Of a stretch of DNA of 64,000 nucleotides, positions 59,885 to 64,000 are shown piece after piece (position 1 is the first letter of the stretch; each line of letters starts with the position of its first letter). Both the position numbers and the translations under genes were made by a program. The notes below the pieces were generated by a model. The model made no database searches. It saw only the letters and a program-made list of their open reading frames with translations, and was not told the origin of the DNA. This DNA is from Liolophura sinensis (lineage: Eukaryota; Mollusca; Polyplacophora; Chitonida; Chitonidae), in contig NC_088307.1 in NCBI RefSeq assembly GCF_032854445.1, positions 10,228,001 through 10,292,000 of the forward strand, in the 5' to 3' direction.

Positions 59885-61425
59885 CCATGGTCTTGGGGAA
59901 GAAGAGAGGATTTCAATTCAGGGTACACATGTGTTCAACGTGAAGGTGAGAGGATTTCAATTCAGGGTACATACGTGTTCAACGTGAGGATGAGAGGATT
60001 TCAATTCAGAGTACACATGTGTTCAACTTGAGGATGAGACGATTTCAATTCAGGGTACATGTATTCAACATGAGGACGAGTGGATTTCAATTCAGGGTAT
60101 ACATGATTGAATCCAGGGTATTTGTGAAGACGACAGGGTTTCAATTCAGGGTACACACACAGCCAATGTGAGGTACACATGTGTTCAATGTGAGGACAAG
60201 AGGATTTCAATTCAGGGTATACATGAATGCAGGGTGTTTGCAAAGACAAGAGGATTTCAACTCAGGGTATACACAAATGCAAGGTTTTGGGAACACGAGA
60301 GGATTTCAACTCAGGGTATACATGAATGCAAGGTGTTTGTGAAGACAAGAGGATTTTAATTCAGGGTATACACAAATGCAAGGTTTTTGTGAAGACAAGA
60401 GGATTTCAACTCAGGGTATACATGAATGCAATGTGTTTGTGAAGACGACAGGATTTCAGCTCAGGGTATACATGAATGCAGGGTGTTTGTGAAGACAAGA
60501 GGATTTCAACTCAGGGTATACATGAATGCAGGGTGTTTGTGAAGACGACAGGATTTCAACTCAGGGCATACACGAATGCAGGGTGTTTGTGAAGACAAGA
60601 GGATTTTAACTCAGGGTATACACAAATGCAGGGTGTTTGTGAAGACAAGAGGATTTCAACTCAGGGTATACATGAATGTAAGGTGTTTGTGAAGACGACA
60701 GGATTTCAACTCAGGGTATACACAAATGCAGGGTGTTTGTGAAGACAAGAGGATTTCAACTCAGGGTATACATGAATGCAGGGTGTTTGTGAAGATGACA
60801 GGATTTCAACTCAGGGTATACATGAATGCAAGGTGTTTGTGAAGACGACAGGATTTCAACTCAGGGTATACATGAATGCAAGGTGTTTGTGAAGACGACA
60901 GGATTTCAATTCAGGACATACATGAATGCAAGGTGTTTGTGAAGACAAGAAGATTTTAACTCAGGGTATACACAAATGCAGGGCGTTTGTGAAGATGAGA
61001 GGATTTCAACTCAGGGTATACACGAATGCAAGGTTTTGGGAACACGAGAGGATTTTAATTCAGGGTATACACAAATGCAGGGTGTTTGTGAAGACGACAG
61101 GATTTCAACTCAGGGTATACATGAATGCAAGGTGTTTGTGAAGACGACAGGATTTCAACTCAGGGTATACACAAATGCAAGGTTTTGGGAACACGAGAGG
61201 ATTTTGATTCAGGGTATACACAAATGCAAGGTGTTTGTGAAGACAAGAGGATTTCAACTCAGGGTATACACAAATGCAAGGTGTTTGTGAAGACAAGAGG
61301 ATTTTAACTCAGGGTATACATGAATGCAAGGTTTTGGGAACGCGAGAGGATTTTGATTCAGGGTATACATATATATCCATGGTGGAGAAGAGGATTTCAA
61401 TTCAGGGTACACAAATATTCATGGG
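59885..61425 (+). repeat. 50-bp minisatellite upstream of XPR1
   Basis: About 30 units: GAAGACAAGAGGATTTCAAC, TCAGGGTATACATGAATGCA, AGGTGTTTGT. Border units (59900-60200 and after 61370) are more diverged and use TTCAATTCAGGGTACACATG TGTTCAACGTGAGG. A shorter unit type with GGTTTTGGGAACACGAGAGG recurs near 60280, 61030, 61180 and 61330, indicating higher-order structure. Confidence 0.96.
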
Positions 61426-61886
61426 TCAAATAAAACAGTTCCCAAACATGCCAAAAAGACATCCCACATGTTCCATCTATACAAAATGATCTAAATTAAT
61501 CAAATTAAATACACGTAGATGTTGAGATTAATACAGTGTAGTCCAGGTTCACACTGTTGCCTACATGTAGTACAACTCACGAGTGAATCAATTACGGTAG
61601 GGTGAATTATGAGTTTGCTGACCTACAAATGCACTTCAAACTGAGCTTAAATATCGCATGGTTTGTGTGATGACTCACGTTCCACCTTGTAACATAATAT
61701 AGTGTTTCTAAAATTATTCTGTACATTTAGATCTAGCTACAGGAAAAATCAGTTATTTTATCATTGCAAAGCCCTGTTTTTTATCCATCTTATTGACTCT
61801 TACCCATATTTAAAAAACTACAATGTTACATACACATATTCCACTATAATTACTGCAGGTGAAGCCATCATTAAAACTCTTGTGCG
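61426..61886. other. No gene recognised
   Basis: AT-rich sequence between the 50-bp array and the TIR element. Nothing recognised. Confidence 0.4.
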
Positions 61887-62138
61887 TTAGGGCAACACAA
61901 CAGCCCCTCCAAAACGGGTCCCAGTCTATATGAAGGTTTTTTTTTTTTTTTTTTTTCGGAGGGTGGGGAGTGGGGGGGGGGGAGATTTGGTTTTATGATT
62001 GAATTTCTTTTCTTTTATATTTTACTTTCATTGCCAATTGCTTGAAATCCCCCTCTTTTTCAGCATTAAATTCAAACAAAAAAAAAATGTTTGTAATTAA
62101 CCTACCCTATTCTTTCTGATAGGGTTGTGTTGCCCTAA
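61887..62138. mobile_element. 252-bp MITE with perfect 15-bp TIRs
   Basis: TTAGGGCAACACAAC at 61887-61901 is exactly inverted as GTTGTGTTGCCCTAA at 62124-62138. The interior has T, G and A homopolymers (61938-61985, 62080) and no ORF. A target-site duplication is not obvious beyond the outer TTA/TAA, so the superfamily is open. It is non-autonomous and would depend on a transposase encoded elsewhere. Confidence 0.82.
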
Positions 62139-63036
62139 ACAAAGAATGGTTTAAACATGGCCTGATAGACACACATGACTTTAATTGTCCTGTAAGCAGA
62201 AAATATATATGTAATAGGAAACTTCAAACCCCCTTATGGATCATAGTGCAAATTATCTACAGAAAGCTATAATACTATAAAATGTCCTCCACATCTGCAC
62301 TTGCATGTACATGTACAACTATGTTATTGTTTACATCTAGATATAGAAACATGTATAATCTGATAGTCTGTCATTACAATGGGTCTCTTCTGTGATGAAA
62401 TCAGACTTTGATTTCACTGTTTTAGCCCAGCTGATAAGGGGTCCATGCACCATGTTCACAACTGTCATAATGTAAATGTCAATGAGGCTGTCATTAAATA
62501 TATATTCATCGGAGGTAACCTGCTACAGTCTCCAAATTAAGGCCAGAATACTCCAAAGCTATCATTATTGCACATACTAAAAAAAAAAAAAAAACAACAA
62601 GTGTTTAACATTTAAACATCTCTTTGCAACAGATAATAAACATGTTTAATACTTTAACATGTTCATCCAACATCTGATAGTAAGAACGCATTATAATGTT
62701 TCTCATTTACAATGAAAACTTTCACTCACTCCGTTTAAGTAATAAACCCATACAATTTACTACAGACATTATTGCATTTATACAATAAATGTGAGTATTT
62801 ATAAACTACTGAATGTATTTATAAAATAAATCAATATATTTACGAAACAAAAGCATGTATTTGAAAAATAAACACACCTTGAACATGTTAAAAGTAAGCA
62901 GTTATTATAGTGTGTGCACATGTTACCGTTCAACATAGTTTATGCTCAAATTATAGCCTTTTGAAACTTTTGAATCCTTTTAGTGCACTAAATAATATAT
63001 GTACGAGTCCGATATTTACATCTAGATATTGGAAAG
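62139..63036. other. No gene recognised
   Basis: AT-rich with an A run at 62579. ATAAA-rich words near 62785-62870 look like decayed tails. Confidence 0.4.
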
Positions 63037-63105
63037 CGGTCAGATACCGAGGGAAACCCTGGACCAGATGCAGCTTGCTGGCAGACCTTTCCATGTGATG
63101 TACAA
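63037..63105 (-). mobile_element. Meta-like SINE, body fragment
   Basis: ATACCGAGGGAAACCCTGGA CCAGATGCAGCTTGCTGGCA GACCTTTCCATG corresponds to the body between core and box B. Confidence 0.6.
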
Positions 63106-63413
63106 CTGACAGGAATCAAGCATGATGGCCTACGTAATGCATACCACTGCACAATATCTGTATTCACAACAAAGCTGATGTGGCCATGCAGTGAACAATG
63201 CGTACACAACAATATGTCAAATATTTCACAATATGACCCATCAAGTAAATACATATACTTTACTGATGTAGCGTGCAATACAATCGCATCCTCGAGTGAC
63301 AGATCTGTAGTATGCAGGCCTATCAACCACAACCAAAATTCTATAAAAAAATAATGAAGTAAAAGAAAATTCAAATTAAACAAATAAACAACAAAATATA
63401 AAGACAAACTTAC
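63106..63413. other. No feature recognised
   Basis: AT-rich sequence between a SINE fragment and the possible 5' non-coding exon. Confidence 0.4.
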
Positions 63414-63470
63414 GTAAACCTTCTGCCAGCAGAGCAAAAATCCCGCTTATAACTGAACTGCCACTTTTAT
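63414..63470 (-). other. Possible XPR1 5' non-coding exon ending in a consensus donor
   Basis: On minus, GCTGGCAGAAGGTTTAC is followed by GTAAGTTTG, a near-perfect donor at 63413. The adjoining 63470-63900 is less AT-rich and has several CG dinucleotides, which would suit a promoter. The exon start is not defined. Confidence 0.25.
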
Positions 63471-64000
63471 GACATGCATGTGTCCACTCATCAACTAACA
63501 CTGTCAAGTGTCACTGACAGCTTACACTACACGGTCACTGTCGGCAACACGAATGCAACATGCGCCGCTTTCCGTCGAGCGTACGGAATTCTACATGTTC
63601 TTATCTGCTAATGCCGAAGAAAACACAGTTCCTAAATCCTTCTTAGCCACCTGTCCAGAAGTGTGTCAGTTCACACAATATGATCCACACTAGCAAATAT
63701 CTGAAGCACACAAAAGGCCAACGCGCTGCTCGGTTTAACAAATGAAACTCACGGCTGTGCGAAGGAAATCTCCACCAGCTGTTGGGAACGTCATTATCTT
63801 CTGTGTCTCCACATGTTTTGATGACGTGAAGGAATTTCTCCACACGTGCCAACAAAGAGCGCGTAAATCAAGTCGATAAAATCGCATAGTGAGTTCGTTG
63901 TTGAAAGAAATCCATTCTTCTCTGAACTTATGGATATGGCTCATGCCTAAATTTTAAAATTTGCCAACCTCACATGCATTTTAACCATGGAAAATCATCA
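63471..64000 (-). promoter_or_regulatory. Possible XPR1 promoter region
   Basis: This end of the window is less AT-rich than its surroundings, carries several CG dinucleotides (CGCCG, CGTCGAGCG) and lacks SINEs. It lies just upstream of the possible 5' non-coding exon. No TATA box or defined start is seen, so this is a context-based call only. Confidence 0.2.

Overview
This is an animal nuclear genome window: one intron-rich gene spread over about 35 kb, embedded in repeats, with no bacterial gene layout. The short interspersed elements point to a lophotrochozoan, most likely a mollusc and possibly a bivalve. They are tRNA-headed SINEs with tails in AAATAAATAAAT or CACTCACTCACTC and a conserved 3' core around GCCGTCGTATAAGTGAAATA. 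The species cannot be fixed from the sequence alone.

The only complete gene I can support is an XPR1 orthologue (SPX-EXS phosphate exporter) on the minus strand, from the start codon at 56016 to about 20754. I placed 14 coding exons by conserved protein blocks, GT/AG borders and matching phases. Together they encode about 666 residues, against roughly 696 in vertebrate XPR1. Two neighbouring exons each lack exactly one base. Either the assembly has base errors or this copy is damaged.

Layout: 1-1650 is a 44-bp minisatellite. 3286-3960 is a decayed Penelope-like reverse transcriptase (minus). 4488-5072 is the amino-terminal part of a rhodopsin-class GPCR that runs into in-frame tandem repeats. 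5600-20000 holds SINEs, small tandem arrays and no gene I recognise. 20338-34123 holds XPR1 exons 14 to 3. 34124-54464 is XPR1 intron 2, about 20 kb, packed with minisatellites of 31, 31, 86, 48 and 42 bp. 54465-56016 holds exons 2 and 1. 56017-64000 is the 5' side, with a 50-bp array, a 252-bp TIR element and a possible 5' non-coding exon near 63414.

The most interesting structure is the 3.4-kb, 31-bp satellite at 36048-39430. Its unit matches the tRNA-derived (box A) head of the SINE it directly abuts, so the array looks like a satellite born from the 5' end of one SINE. Several other arrays lie beside members of an unnamed TIR element (called MITE-B here). Arrays whose period is a multiple of three (57, 48 and 42 bp) create long spurious ORFs.

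Names used below: Meta-like SINE = tRNA head plus the GCCGTCGTATAAG core and AAATAAAT tail. SINE-2 and SINE-3 = two tRNA-headed families sharing a GACGTTAAACC-type tail. MITE-A = hairpin element with ends like CACAAAGC..TTCTGACTTAAG. MITE-B = element with ends like CTGTAAATCTTCAACC. SINE strand is the strand on which the A-rich or CACTC tail reads at the 3' end.
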